Below, in pieces: positions 32,870-44,104 of a DNA stretch of 64,000 nucleotides. Position 1 is the first letter of the stretch, and each line of letters begins with the position of its first letter. The stretch spans positions 14,719,176-14,783,175 of the forward strand of contig OZ023187.1 of assembly GCA_963995505.1 (NCBI GenBank). The letters are read 5' to 3'. Under the pieces are notes generated by a model, which was given only the letters and a program-made list of their open reading frames with translations, ran no database searches and was not told the DNA's origin. Both the position numbers and the translations under genes were made by a program. This DNA is from Hypericum androsaemum (taxonomy: Eukaryota > Streptophyta > Magnoliopsida > Malpighiales > Hypericaceae).

Positions 32870-33148
32870 TGTTGGGATGGCGAGAAATAGGAAAGACGTA
32901 TTTCCTATTCCTATTCCTATTCTGATTAGGTTTTGGACTCCTAATCCGACCTAGGTTACTTGTACACCAAGGGTTTGCCTCTATATAAAGGCATGTTACC
33001 CTAAGGTTTTGTATGGCTTTGTGGCTCGGAAACTCATCAATAAAAGTTCTCCTTTCTCTCCGTGGATGTAGGCATTAGGCCGAACCACGTTAAATCTTGT
33101 GTCCGTGTTCTTTGCGCGTTTTGTTCTCTAGTTGCTGAATTCATAACA
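32870..33148 (+). repeat. Right LTR of the defective copia element
   Basis: Same ends and TATATAAAGG box as the left LTR. Followed directly by AAAAA (33149-33153), matching 30235-30239. Confidence 0.88.
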
Positions 33149-33153
33149 AAAAA

Positions 33154-35410
33154 TATAGATTAAAAACGAAAAAGCTGAATCACGTTCCCTCCAAGTTCAT
33201 GAAAATATCACAACCGAACCAGTAAGATGATACAAATCAGTGATCACTGCCTTGTTAAGCAACTTCCATTGACACGGAACCATGAATTTGCTTATAAACA
33301 CTTTGTAATTGTGGGCAGAACATATAAATTCAACAGAAACATGTAATTTTTGTGGGACAAAACTTCGATTTCTTACAAGTTAGCAAAAAAATAAAATTGT
33401 CGTGGGAGCAGTTGCAAAACCTATTGGAACCAGCTGGGTTCATCCGCATCCAATTTTTTTTTGGATAAGTAAAATTGTAATTACCCAGAAAATACTGTCA
33501 AAATAGTAACTAGTTATACTTACTATTAATTATATTATATAGTGTTCGTAAATATATGTCGTCTAAAAATAGGTATCGTGCTAATACATTCAATTATAAT
33601 TAAGTGTGAGAACGTCGTTTACCTAAGCCCAAGTCATCCATATCCAATAGATCGACAAAGTCATTTTTTTATATGGTGATAGTTTACACAAATGGCAGGG
33701 ACGTAGTCAACAGGAGCTCATGACTCGCACAGTCGACAAAGTTATGTAAGATCACAAATAATGACAAATCTCTCTGCCCATTTAATTACGAGTAATCTTC
33801 ATTGGGAATGCTCAATCCCGACTAGAGCTTAGATCAAAGCCCAATTCTACTGACGTTCAGATCAAATCTACATTAGTCGGTAAAAAAATTTTGAGAGAGA
33901 TTAGTCGATAAAATAGATATAAATACCATAGTTTTTTAAAACGACCCAGAGGTTGACTCAAATTTTTGGTCTGACCTTCGAGTTGGCTGGTCCGACCAGT
34001 CGTATCGGTGGTCGGTCCAAATATTTTTAATTTTTTAACTATTATTCGATAATATATAGACCAAATATTCATAATATAGGTTTCAAAATCTACATTTTAT
34101 TAATATCAACTAATTATAACATATAAAGTCTATTTTTTATTATTGATTTGGAGAAATCGAGCATATAATATGACTTTTTATTTTAATTTTTGCTTATTTG
34201 GATAAATTTTGGTCGCACTGGGCAAGCCGAATCAAAAATCAGAGCGAACTGCCTGATCCGACTAGATTTTGGATTGTCCTACCGGATGCAGTATAAACCC
34301 TGAAAAATGACCCGCTTTCTTGGACGATTCTAACCGCATTTTTTTAAACTATGATAAATAGTAAATACCATATGTTATTAAAAAATTAATACAAAAGGAA
34401 TCCGTGAACATCACTATTCGAACCCGCGCGGGCAAAGCCCACATGATTATCTTTTTTTTGGTGGAAACCCACATGATTATCTTAGCAATGCCCAATAACC
34501 ACTCCGGCGCATCCACGTCGATAATTACGTTTTTTTTCTCTCTGTAACTACACTACGGCATATCTCCGATCAATTTTTTGTACTTGTTGATTTAGAACCT
34601 CTTCAAGGTTCTATGTACCAGAATATTATGGGATTAATATACCTTTACGAAAAAAGAATATTATGTGAAATGACGAATTCGATATTGTGTTCTGTTGGGT
34701 TCTTATGGGTTCAACCACCCAAAAGACTCGAACTCCAAGTTTTGTTCAAACTTTGGTAAAATAATTTTCGTCGAGTTCGAACTCTTCATCAAAGTAGATA
34801 GTATTTAGATTGAGCAACATTGTAATTTTGAAAATCGAAGCAAATTTGACATGTAGGTAATGACTTAAGATAGAGTAAATCTCTCTAAAATAATATTATT
34901 TGGATTAGATAAAAATATCAATTTAAAAAAGTTATCGCATAATATAAGTTTATGTTTTTTATTTCAAAAATATTCAAATTGAGTTTTTATCCATAATACG
35001 TAAATACTAAAATATTATTTTGTCTATGTTCAAATCACCTAAAATCTCGGTTCATACTCTTATTCAAATGTTACACTCGATTGGGATTTTTTTTTACAAT
35101 GACACGACGATCATAAAGACCATTTGAAGACGATTAAAAAGATGAACAATTATGTAAAATTTATCAAATAAGAAGTATATCATAAACTAATATCTTAAAA
35201 TAGTTTCCAATGTGTAAAAGTAAGTAAAAATATAGGTATATTTATTTTAAAAAATTACTTTATACTAAAGTTGGGACCCATATTTAAAACTAACATATTT
35301 TTAAAAAGTATTAGTTATTACAGAAAAGGGGTTATTAAATTTTAACAGTAGGAAAAAGTTTAATTTTGGTCAGTTTCAAAATTTTTGTAATATGACCATG
35401 TAGTTTAGAA
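33154..35410. other. Intergenic; possible old MITE at about 33925-34355
   Basis: No gene. The stretch 33925-34355 begins CATAGTTTTTTAAAACGACCC and ends with an inverted relative, TTTTTTTAAACTATG, with GTCGGTCC-type blocks between. It looks like a decayed inverted-repeat element, but I cannot define a target duplication. A 16-base word CCCACATGATTATCTT occurs twice near 34440-34490. Confidence 0.35.
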
Positions 35411-35419
35411 ACGACTTTT

Positions 35420-35610
35420 TACATTCTATTGTTAAAGAAGAGGAGAGATTGAGAGAGAAGTGAGCCAAAGAGTGATGACATCTATTGTATACGAGTAAGT
35501 GAAGCTCTGCTCTCTTTCTCCTTCACTTGGAGTTCTACACTTGGGGCAATACCTCAAATGAGGCTTACAATGGGTATTTATAGAGGCACCAACCCTACAA
35601 GGATTTTGGG
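35420..35610 (-). promoter_or_regulatory. Promoter/leader-like segment without a gene
   Basis: On the minus strand a TATAAATA box (35575-35582) is followed by a CT/GA-rich leader. It resembles the U3-R-U5 part of an LTR or a 5' UTR, but neither a partner LTR nor a downstream frame is visible. Confidence 0.3.
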
Positions 35611-37090
35611 GTCGGGAGGGGCAAACTTGTCCACTAAAATTTACTTTTACGGACCTAACTTACGATTGCCAATCAACTGGCGACTGCCAGTTGCCCCCTC
35701 CCAAAATCTCTGTAACTCGTACTAGCGATCACTAATTAACTTGAACTTAGAACTCTGAAGTCCATGGCACCGGTACTAGAAAATAACTCTGGCAAAATTT
35801 AACTTGAGCAGACGAAAATACTACTCAGTTAAAAAAATACACTTTCTTCAACCTCTAAACACTCAAGAACATCTCAATTAACAATCAAGAACACCCAATT
35901 AATTAAACACTGACAACACACTAAAAAATATCTCAATTAACAATCAAGAATACCCAATTAACTAAACACCAACAACATCCAATTGTAATCCAAGAAGTAA
36001 CATCAAGACATCAACTTTAACCTTAAACACTGCAAAACGAATACACCCTCACCATGTAGTCCTCCACTGAATCAAACCCAAGTACAACATCATCAAGTTT
36101 CCCCAGTAAAAGAACCCATCAAAGAAACGAGCATCCATGGTAAATTAACAAAGACAAGAATCACTGGCAGCAAAAGGGTAGCACTTAATTTTTCACGTAG
36201 GGTCCCGTTGTTGAGCTCCAACAGTTGTGCGTCCTACTTTTTCTGCTCGTCCACGACTTCACCAGATAGAAGGAAGTTCAAACATTAAATAAGAGATGAG
36301 GGTAGAACGATCAAGATCATGATGAGTGTTAGTGATAGTGATGGTTTTATTGTCCTGAGAAGGATGGTTATGGGTCTGTGTCTAGTCTAGTTAAGAAATC
36401 CTAGAGAAGTGGAGGTCTTGATGTTCTAATTCAAGTTGTTTAATTTGGTGAAGGTCGAGTTGTTGAAAGTGGAAGTCGGTACATCAATTTAATTTGGTGT
36501 TCTTGATGCTATATTTTTTGTTATTTAATTTGATATTTTTGATGTTAGTTTTTGGAGAGGTTCAAGATGGTAAGTTTTTTTATTTTTTTAGCTGAGGGGT
36601 ATTTTGGTCCTTTCATGTCTAATTTTATAGGAAATATTTTTCGGTACCGAAGTCAGGAACCTCAGAGTTCTATTTTACCAAATTTGAAAGACGAAAAGAG
36701 GAGTTTCGAAACAAAAAAAACTCTACTAATGATTTCGTCAAATTCCAAGGAGCCGAAGGCAATTTGTGTTTTAAAATTAAACCATATTAAATTGGTAGTT
36801 TTTCAATGTAAATGTTGGTATTTGAAACTTCCTTAACATATTACAAATTCATTATCACCGGAACAACTTCTATTATTATTGTGATATAAAGTCAATGGCT
36901 TGATAAATTAAGCAAAACAAGTTTAAACAAATTAATAAATAGTTAGATCAATTAATCACGATGCAGTTTTAAAATTGTCGCTATTGAAAATCTTCAGTAT
37001 TAAGTATTTGGTTGGTAATTTTTGTCACATTTTTAAAAATTTAGTTTGACTCATTAATTGATCGATTTAGTAAATCTCCGAATATTGATA
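35611..37090. other. Intergenic upstream of the stress-protein gene
   Basis: AT-rich, with a run of short near-repeats at 35870-35990 (AACACCCAATTAATTAAACAC, AATACCCAATTAACTAAACA and similar). I see no gene. The open frame at 36552-36836 has no recognisable motif. Confidence 0.45.
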
Positions 37091-37223
37091 CCGTAGAAAA
37101 ACAAGTTTGTCCAAAAAGATTCGTTGCTTAACCCACATGTCCTCCCCTCTACCACCTTGAACCTTCCTTCTCCAAAACCCCTAAAAACAGCTTTTTGGAC
37201 AATCGACCCTCTAACCCCCACAA

Positions 37224-37233
37224 ACCCTAGAAA
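37224..37233 (+). promoter_or_regulatory. Telo-box-like motif in the stress-protein leader
   Basis: AAACCCTAGA lies 33 bases before the ATG at 37266. AAACCCTA motifs are common near plant transcription starts of broadly expressed genes. The role here is inferred. Confidence 0.4.
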
Positions 37234-37265
37234 TCTCAATTAGCATTTGCAAAAAAATCCCCAAA

Positions 37266-39709
37266 ATGAACCCTAACCCAATCGATCCGGACCAGCCCCA
37301 GCTCCCGACGATCAAGATCCACCGCCCTTCTTCCCCCCGCCACCACCACCCGCCGGGGGCCACACCCACCCCCACCGCCGGCGCTCGCCGCAAGATCGGC
37401 GTCGCGGTCGACCTCTCCGACGAGAGCGCGCACGCCGTCCGCTGGGCCGTCAACCACTACATCCGCCCCGGAGACGCCGTCATCCTCCTCCACGTCAGCC
37501 CTACTTCCGTCCTGTTCGGCGCCGACTGGGGCCCGCTCCCCACCCAATCCCCCCGCGCCGACGCGGCGGAGTCCAGCCCTAGCCGTAACCCTAGGCAGCC
37601 GCGGGAGAGGACCGAGGAGGACTTCGACGCGTTCACCGCCTCCAAGGCGGCCGATCTGGCGAGGCCGCTGAGGGAGGCGCAGATCCCGTACAAGATACAC
37701 ATCGTCAAGGACCACGACATGAAGGAGAGGCTCTGCCTCGAGGTGGAGAGGCTGGGGCTCTCGGCCGTCATCATGGGCAGCCGCGGGTTTGGGGCTGCTC
37801 GGAGGGGCAGTGATGGCAGGCTCGGAAGCGTCAGTGACTACTGCGTGCGCCACTGTGTCTGCCCAGTCGTTGTGGTGCGTTACCCCGACGACAAGGACGG
37901 AGAGAGCAACGAGCCTGTCGTCAAGGTTAATGTTCCCATTGACGAGGAGGATGGGGAGGCTGAGCTTGAAGAGCGTCACATCAAAGGTTTGATCTTTCCT
38001 TTCGCTTTTGATGATTTTATGTTGGTCAACCCTTGTTGCGTTATAGTTACTGCTGTCTATGTTATGTGTTTGATCTTCGAGTAGAGTTCGTATGGTCGAG
38101 TTCGGGATGAGAAGTAGAGCTTGTTGTGTGTTGGCTTTTGATCTGATTATTATGCCCTTTATAGAACGTAGCAATAGGAGGGTTTTCCTTTGAATGAGGT
38201 GTATGTTAATGTGACCTCCGCAGCTTAATGAAAAGAACAGCATTAAATCTCTTGTCAAAGCTTGGTAGTTTATATTGTGGTGGTAAAGTGAAAACCAATG
38301 AATGCGTGACTTCTCCGTGAATAGGAAGGAAAAGGAATAAGGAAGTCGAATCTGGTTAGGCCCTAATACTCCAAATTTGGCAGGATAGACTTTGTGTAGC
38401 CAAATTCCGAAATAAATTTGGAAACTTGGCAATTATTTAATGTGTCTTTGTACATGTTTATGTTTTAAGATTTATCAGTCAAAGCAAGAAGCTTCTGTTA
38501 TACTTCTGGATGTTCTGTTTTTGGCCCCCTCTTATTTTCAGCCTCTTCCTTTTTGCTTACCTTTTCCTCATGCTTATTTGAAAGTCTACGATGAGCAAGA
38601 TACTTCGGAGTTCAGTTAACTTCTTCTCTTTTTTTTATCCAAACAGATGCTTCTTCATCTACTTTAACTTGATAGGTCTAGTCATGTTTTTTCGTTGATA
38701 ATTACCTCGGTGGAGTTGTTCCCTTCCTTCCATTGCCGTCTTTGAGTTATTTCCCTTTAAAGAATTTCCTTACATAGTTTCTTGTTTTGGAGAAGATGGT
38801 CAAACTTTAGTGCCTCTTTTCTTATGGGTTTGTGTTTTCAGAGGCTCATTAGGAAGTGGTACTTGAAATTTTTGGACTTCCATCACAATGTGCTCACCCT
38901 CGAAGTTTCTAGACCTGCTTCCTAAGAATTAGTTGTCAATAACTTCGTACTGGATCTGCTTACAAACTTGATGAAGCTCACATTTTCCAATCATACGTAG
39001 AGTTTCTAAAAGCTATAGATGGATATTCTGTTCAATCTTTGTAGTTGACACAATTTGACACCAAGTAATTTGTTTTTTAGAGGTTATAAGTATAGTTTGT
39101 TACACCTCCAGGGTTTAAACTCAGTTCAATCAAATCTCCACCCCTCATACCGTTGGAGCAAGTGCTCATTGGTTGACACCATTGATTCAGCAAATGTTGG
39201 CTTTTCTACACTCATATCATATGGAGGACAAGCTTGAGATTTCGTTATCCAGATTTTCCTATTTTCTTGCTTTTAGACTAGCCAGTAGCCAATATATATT
39301 TTCCTAGTTTCTTGCGTTTAGACCAGCCAATATCGACTTGAATACCCAAATCCCACTGTTAAATCTTGAAGTCCTTTGATGATGAGCGAGGTCCAAGCTC
39401 AATAGTGTAAGTAAAAGTTCCTTTCACCAGACTCACAGTTGCTGCAATGAGGATAATACAGTAGAACCAAAAAGTAGAGTCATCTTAAAGTTGCAGCTTT
39501 TTCTGCTGAATCAAACAAAAATCTGACTTTAAAAGTTCTCATATTTTTTTGATGTTGAGCAAAGAGCATATGTGCATTGCCGTAGTTCTTAATCCATCTC
39601 AGTTTGATGTTATTATAAGAGAAAGAACTGTTGTAGTTGACAAATTTTTAACTTAAGCCAAATGTATCTTCTGTTGACATCATTTTTTTGCTTCCGGACA
39701 GATGCCTAA
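37266..39709 (+). CDS. Universal stress protein, PHOS32/PHOS34-like (two exons)
   Basis: Exon 1 is 37266-37986 and the tiny exon 2 about 39702-39709, giving 242 residues ending HIKDA; PHOS32-type proteins end HIKDE or similar. The N-terminus holds a SSPRHHH segment (Ser23-Pro24), the site phosphorylated by MAP kinases in Arabidopsis PHOS32. The USP fold starts RKIGVAVDLSDESAHAVRW, with the nucleotide-binding Asp49. It ends with the ATP-loop GSRGFGAARRGSDGRLGS (about 171-188), then VSDYCVRHCVCPVVVVRYPD. The loop has the longer spacing usual in this subgroup. Cytosolic, probably ATP-binding, stress-related. An alternative acceptor at 38646 would add DASSSTLT instead of DA; unspliced, the frame runs to 38084. 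The exon is strongly GC-rich. Confidence 0.88.
37987..39701 (+). other. Intron of the universal stress protein gene
   Basis: Donor AAAG/GTTTGA after codon 240 plus one base; acceptor CTTCCGGACAG at 39701. The competing acceptor, after CTTTTTTTTATCCAAACAG at 38646, also has a good pyrimidine tract. The intron holds no transposon or ncRNA that I can identify. The 3' UTR would run from 39710 toward 40030. Confidence 0.6.
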
Positions 39710-42036
39710 TCTCAATGCTACAATCAGCTGTCGCATTCAACATCAGTTATGTCGTTCCTCTGAATCTCCTGTTCTCATCTTTCTTCGAGTTTCATTACTA
39801 GGCCCTAAATATATTTTTTATCAGCCCGTAAATATATTTTACAACAATATGCCTCCCTTCAGGATTATGTGCTTCACCTAGTGGATAATGGTTTCTAAAA
39901 CGCTAGTTCTTCTTACTGCAGAAGCTTATCACACACTTCTACTTTGGTCCAGTGTTCTACTCCACATCATAGTTTCCGTGTTTATCAATTTCCAGGTAGG
40001 TAGACTTGTGCATTTGGGGCTGTCCTTTGTTGTGTGTAGACAAAGCGTCACAGCCAGCAGCAGATAGATGCGGGGGTGTCAACTAGTTGTTTGTACTCTG
40101 ATGAACCATGGCGGAATAGAATGTCGGTATCATGCTCCGATTCATCCGACCGTCTTGTCATCGGTTTGTGATGTATTAGACTTCTTTCGTGAGAACTTGT
40201 GATGGTATATTTATGAGCTCATGGATGGCACGAACCTTTTGGATTCTTCGACGCCCTTTGTAAGATGTTTCATTCAATTGCATGTACATCTTTCTACCTT
40301 TGAACACCCCCCCGGGTTGGTTGCTGCTCTCGTCCACCACTTTTGTCATCTGATCCAATGAACGAGTTGGTCATTAGAATCGTTCTAGTAGAACTGAAAT
40401 TAAATAACTTGCCTTCTGAATAATTTCTCAACTTGCAAATTTTCTGTTAGTGAATTCTTTTCCTATGTGAATACCACTTTGACCAAACCAGTCTGCGTTT
40501 AATTAATGGTTGTAAATTGTAATGAATTCTTAGCATACAAGACAAGGCTTCTCTTAGGTTAGATTTCAAATTCTCAAATACTTGTGGAGGTCTTTCCGGA
40601 TTACCCTGAACAAGGTTTGATGGTGATATCTCGAATGTTATAATCATGTGGAAACCTCCGCTAGTCTACATCTTGATTGTAGCCGAGACGAACACAGAAG
40701 TTTCTTAGGCGGGTCAGACACCACCTGTCCACCTCGTATTGAAGTGGAATCAGCTTCAAAATTATATCTAGAATGTACCTATGTTAAGGTTTAAACTCTT
40801 GACCTCCGTTAAATCTTCGTACGCCTATACTGTTAGGTCAAATGATGTTTGACAGCTTTCAAAATTGTTGCGGCTTGCTATTGCTAGTAACACTCGCATC
40901 AGAAATCTTGCGTTGCGATGTTCTAGTATGTACAGCTACTAGGCTAGCTTTTCTAGAAACAATTCTGTCAATTAAATTTGAGAATTTTCTTCCTTGGACC
41001 TGGAAATTGGTAGTAGGCCGTAAAGGAGAAGAAAAAAAATATCTGGCAGCCAATCGGTTTGGTAAAATCCCAACAAATTGACATTAAATATGTTTTGGCA
41101 GACTGCAACTTTGACATTTTTTGTAAATTTCCTTTCAAGAAACAAACTATGATTTCCAACAGCCTTGCAAGTGGCATATGATTCATTCATTGTTCTCAAT
41201 TTTGTGAAGTTTCATGTGGGTCACCTTAAATTTGTTTGTCAACTTTATAATAAAAAACTTTTTAGTTGGCCGTGGGTTTGGCCTCAGGGGAAAAGTTGTC
41301 CGGCTGCTATTGATCGAACGGTCAAGGCGAAAGGAGTGGACTATTTGGAATGGTGTCTCAATGTACCATGATTCGAAATTTGAAAATATTTACAAAAAAA
41401 CAAACTATAATTTGGAATTGAGATCTAAAATTATAATTTTAAGGCTATGATTCAAATTAGAAAATTTTGAAAAAAAGAGAATAAGATGTTGATCGTTGAG
41501 TGTTAGATTGATTAATCTAAGTTTAAACCGTAAAACATTACAAATGATAACAAAATTCTTCTATCAACTCTAGGTTTTTTTTTCAAGTGAACAATATTTA
41601 TGTTTTTAAATAAGGTTTCAAATTGAAATTAGTGTATGTTTCTATGGTTTTTAGGTTTAAATTTAAATTTAGCTTTCCAAAATAAGGTTTTCAAGTTAAT
41701 AAAATTCTTCCTAACAAATCTACGAATTTACCATAATCTAACTTTCTATAGAAAAATGAAATGTTTATGAGCGAATCCAAACAGATACCGAAAAAGCTAG
41801 GGTTTGAATTCAACAGACAATTATATTTTATTTTGTGTATTTGTCCCTATTTTTTTATCTATTGTAATTTTTCTAGTTAACGAAAATTTCTAGGCCACTT
41901 TTATATTAAAAAATATCAAAAACTTCAACCATCCATATCGGATAAAGACTTGTCAACAGAAGTACGTGACTCTTGACGAGATTAAGAAACGTGTACCGTA
42001 GGATTGTAATAAAAATAAATCTGAATTCCAAATTGA

Positions 42037-42978
42037 TAAAAGAAGGGTTTTTGCCCAATATGGTGTTACTATACAAGTTAATTTACCAATATAATGTTAC
42101 TGTTTAAAAAATTCCCAAAATGGTGTTCCTTTCTCAGGTCGAAAAAAAATTTCGACCTAGGGAGCGTAGGTCGAAATTTTTTTTCGACCTGGGATCAAAC
42201 CGAATTTTTTTTTAGTTCCGTAGTCGAAAGAATATTTTCGACCTGGGACCAAAATCGAAAAAAATTTCGACCTGGGACCAAAATAGAAAACAAATTTCGG
42301 CATGGGACCATTATTGTACTGTAGCAATAGAAACGCGTGCTGTAGCAATAGTAAAAACGACTGTAGCAACGAAAATAAAAAAAAAACTTACGAAGATAAT
42401 GTAAGTATACTGTAGCAACATTATTTTTGTTAAGACCCATTTTTCGAGTTTTTTTAGATTTTTCATTATTTTAACAAAATTAATTATGCTACAGTACAAA
42501 TTTTTTCAAAAATAGAAGAAGAATGTAAGACCAATTTTCAAAGTTTTTTAAGATTGTTCATTATTTTAACAAAAATAATGGTGCTATAGTACGATAATTT
42601 TGAAAAATAGAAGAAGAATCTAAGACCAATTTTTCGAGTTTTTTTAGATTTTCATTATTTTAACAAAAATAATGGTACTACAGTACAAAATTTTGCAAAA
42701 ATAGAAGAATCTAAGGCCCATTTTTCAAGTTTTTTAGATTTTTAGCAAAAATTTTCAAAAATGCTACAGTACGAAATTTTTTTTTTTGATTTTGGTCCCA
42801 GGTCGAAAAAAATTTTCGATAATGAAAGTCGAATTTTTTTTCGATTTTGGTCCCAATTCGAAAAAAAATTTCGATCTGAAGAGAGACAAACACCATATCC
42901 GGAATTTTTTCAATAGTAACACCATTTTGGGGATAAAATTGCACTGTGGCACCATTTTAGGCAAAAACCCTAAAAGAA
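42037..42978. mobile_element. 926-bp inverted-repeat transposon (MITE-like) with 8-bp target duplication
   Basis: The element itself is 42045-42970. It begins GGGTTTTTGCC and ends with the exact inverse GGCAAAAACCC. TAAAAGAA flanks it on both sides (42037-42044 and 42971-42978), and unit 2 of the tandem duplication has the empty site with a single TAAAAGAA at about 46509-46516. Both arms carry GACCTGGGACC / TTTCGACC blocks. The centre holds 3-4 tandem units of about 100 bases. There is no transposase. An 8-bp duplication suggests a hAT-like mechanism, though the termini are not the classical hAT ones. Confidence 0.85.
42420..42775. repeat. Tandem repeat inside the inverted-repeat transposon
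   Basis: About 100-base units, each with TTTTTAGATT, TCATTATTTTAACAAAA, a CTACAGTAC-type word and AATAGAAGAAGAAT, repeated three to four times with divergence. Confidence 0.75.
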
Positions 42979-42985
42979 TCATGTG

Positions 42986-44104
42986 GTCGGTAGGGCACTG
43001 GATTGGGAACGGAGCATTGGGATTCGCTCCATGTCAAGCGGGAGTGTATCCGAGCCGTTGATCGGCTTTGGAAAGGCACGAGGGAGATCCAACGGTGGCG
43101 CGCGAAAGGGATATAAGGGTAATTATGACGCATGAAAACACGTGTCGACCTTAGAAAAGGGGAGAGAGTGGTGATGGGACCCACAAGAGAGGTTTTTTTC
43201 GTAACTAGTATGTTTTTTTTTCCTTTCCAATAAATACTCTCTCCTTTGTGTATATCATTTAATTTTTTTGAAGCACATTTAATTTTTTCGAAGCACATTT
43301 CATTTTTTTCGAAGCACATTAAAAAGAGATGCCCGATTATGAATAATTAATTAAATGACATATCTAATTTAGATATAAAAAAATACCCAATTATGAATAA
43401 TTAATTAAATAGAATGTCCAGTTTTAAAACATATATACCCGATTATGAATAATTAATTAAATGACATGCTCGATTACGATTAAATGGCATGTCCGATTTA
43501 GATAAAAAAGCATACCCGATTATGAATAATTAATTAAATGGCATGCCCGATTTAGATAAAAAAGTATACCCGATTATGAATAATTAATTAAATGGCATGC
43601 CCAGTTTAGATAAAAAGACATACTCAATTATGAATAATTAATTAAATGGCATGTCCTGTTATGATTAAATAGCATGCCCGATTTAGATAAAAAGACATAC
43701 CCGATTATGAATAATTAATTAAATGGCATGCCCGGTTTAGATAAAAGGCATACCCGATTTAGATAAAAAGACATGCACGATTATGAATAATTAATTAAAT
43801 GACATGGCAAGTTACGATAATATTAATTAATATTTATAATAAAAATTAAAAAATTATATAAATAATATATCAGTTTGATTTTTTACATTATAATATACCA
43901 ATTTGATTTAAAGATTAAAAGAATAACATAGGTGAGCCCCACGGCCCCCCTCCCTCCTCTCTTCTATCACCCACGTGCAAGTTATCATCCCTTCTATCCC
44001 TAGCTGTCACCACGCGGGCCCAATCTTTTCTCTTTTTTAAGGACTTTTTTGTCCTTTTCTGCGTGACACGGAATCAGTGAATTTCGTGCCGAATCTAGCC
44101 CCAG
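42986..44104. mobile_element. Second insertion in unit 1, degenerate terminal inverted repeats
   Basis: Absent from unit 2, which runs directly from CATGTGG to TCTAAGAGGTTCTCAC. The left end (GGGCACTGGATTGGGAACGG) and the inverse of the right end (GGGGCTAGATTCGGCACGAA) match imperfectly over about 40 bases, as in Mutator-like or related non-autonomous elements. No clear target duplication was found and no transposase is present. The interior carries a minisatellite. Confidence 0.5.
43320..43832. repeat. ~54-bp minisatellite
   Basis: About eight to nine units built from ACCCGATTATGAATAATTAA, TTAAATGGCATG and CCCGATTTAGATAAAAA, with some partial units. Just upstream (43255-43320) is a three-copy 20-base repeat TTTTTTCGAAGCACATTTAA. 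Confidence 0.9.

Larger units (their letters stand above)
30240..33148 (+). mobile_element. Small defective copia-type LTR retrotransposon (2.9 kb)
   Basis: Two 279-bp LTRs (30240-30518 and 32870-33148) start TGTTGGGATGGCGAG and end GAATTCATAACA. AAAAA flanks both sides as the target duplication. After the left LTR a primer-site-like GTGTTATCAAGAGC appears; before the right LTR a tract AAGGTGGAGATTG serves as polypurine tract. The interior keeps pieces of gag, protease/GAG-pre-integrase and RT and a long CT-rich tract; there is no intact pol. The LTRs differ at roughly a dozen positions, so insertion is fairly recent. It must have moved with proteins supplied in trans. Confidence 0.88.

Noticed and set aside
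37236..38432. 398-codon open frame on the minus strand over the stress-protein gene
   Set aside because: It is the antisense of a GC-rich coding exon. It shows no domain of its own, while the plus strand has a clear universal stress protein fold.
43320..43832. CRISPR-like repeat array
   Set aside because: Tandem minisatellite without unique spacers, in plant nuclear DNA.
42986..44104. Clean target-site duplication for the second insertion
   Set aside because: I looked for an 8-9-base direct repeat at both ends and found none convincing, so the ends remain approximate.
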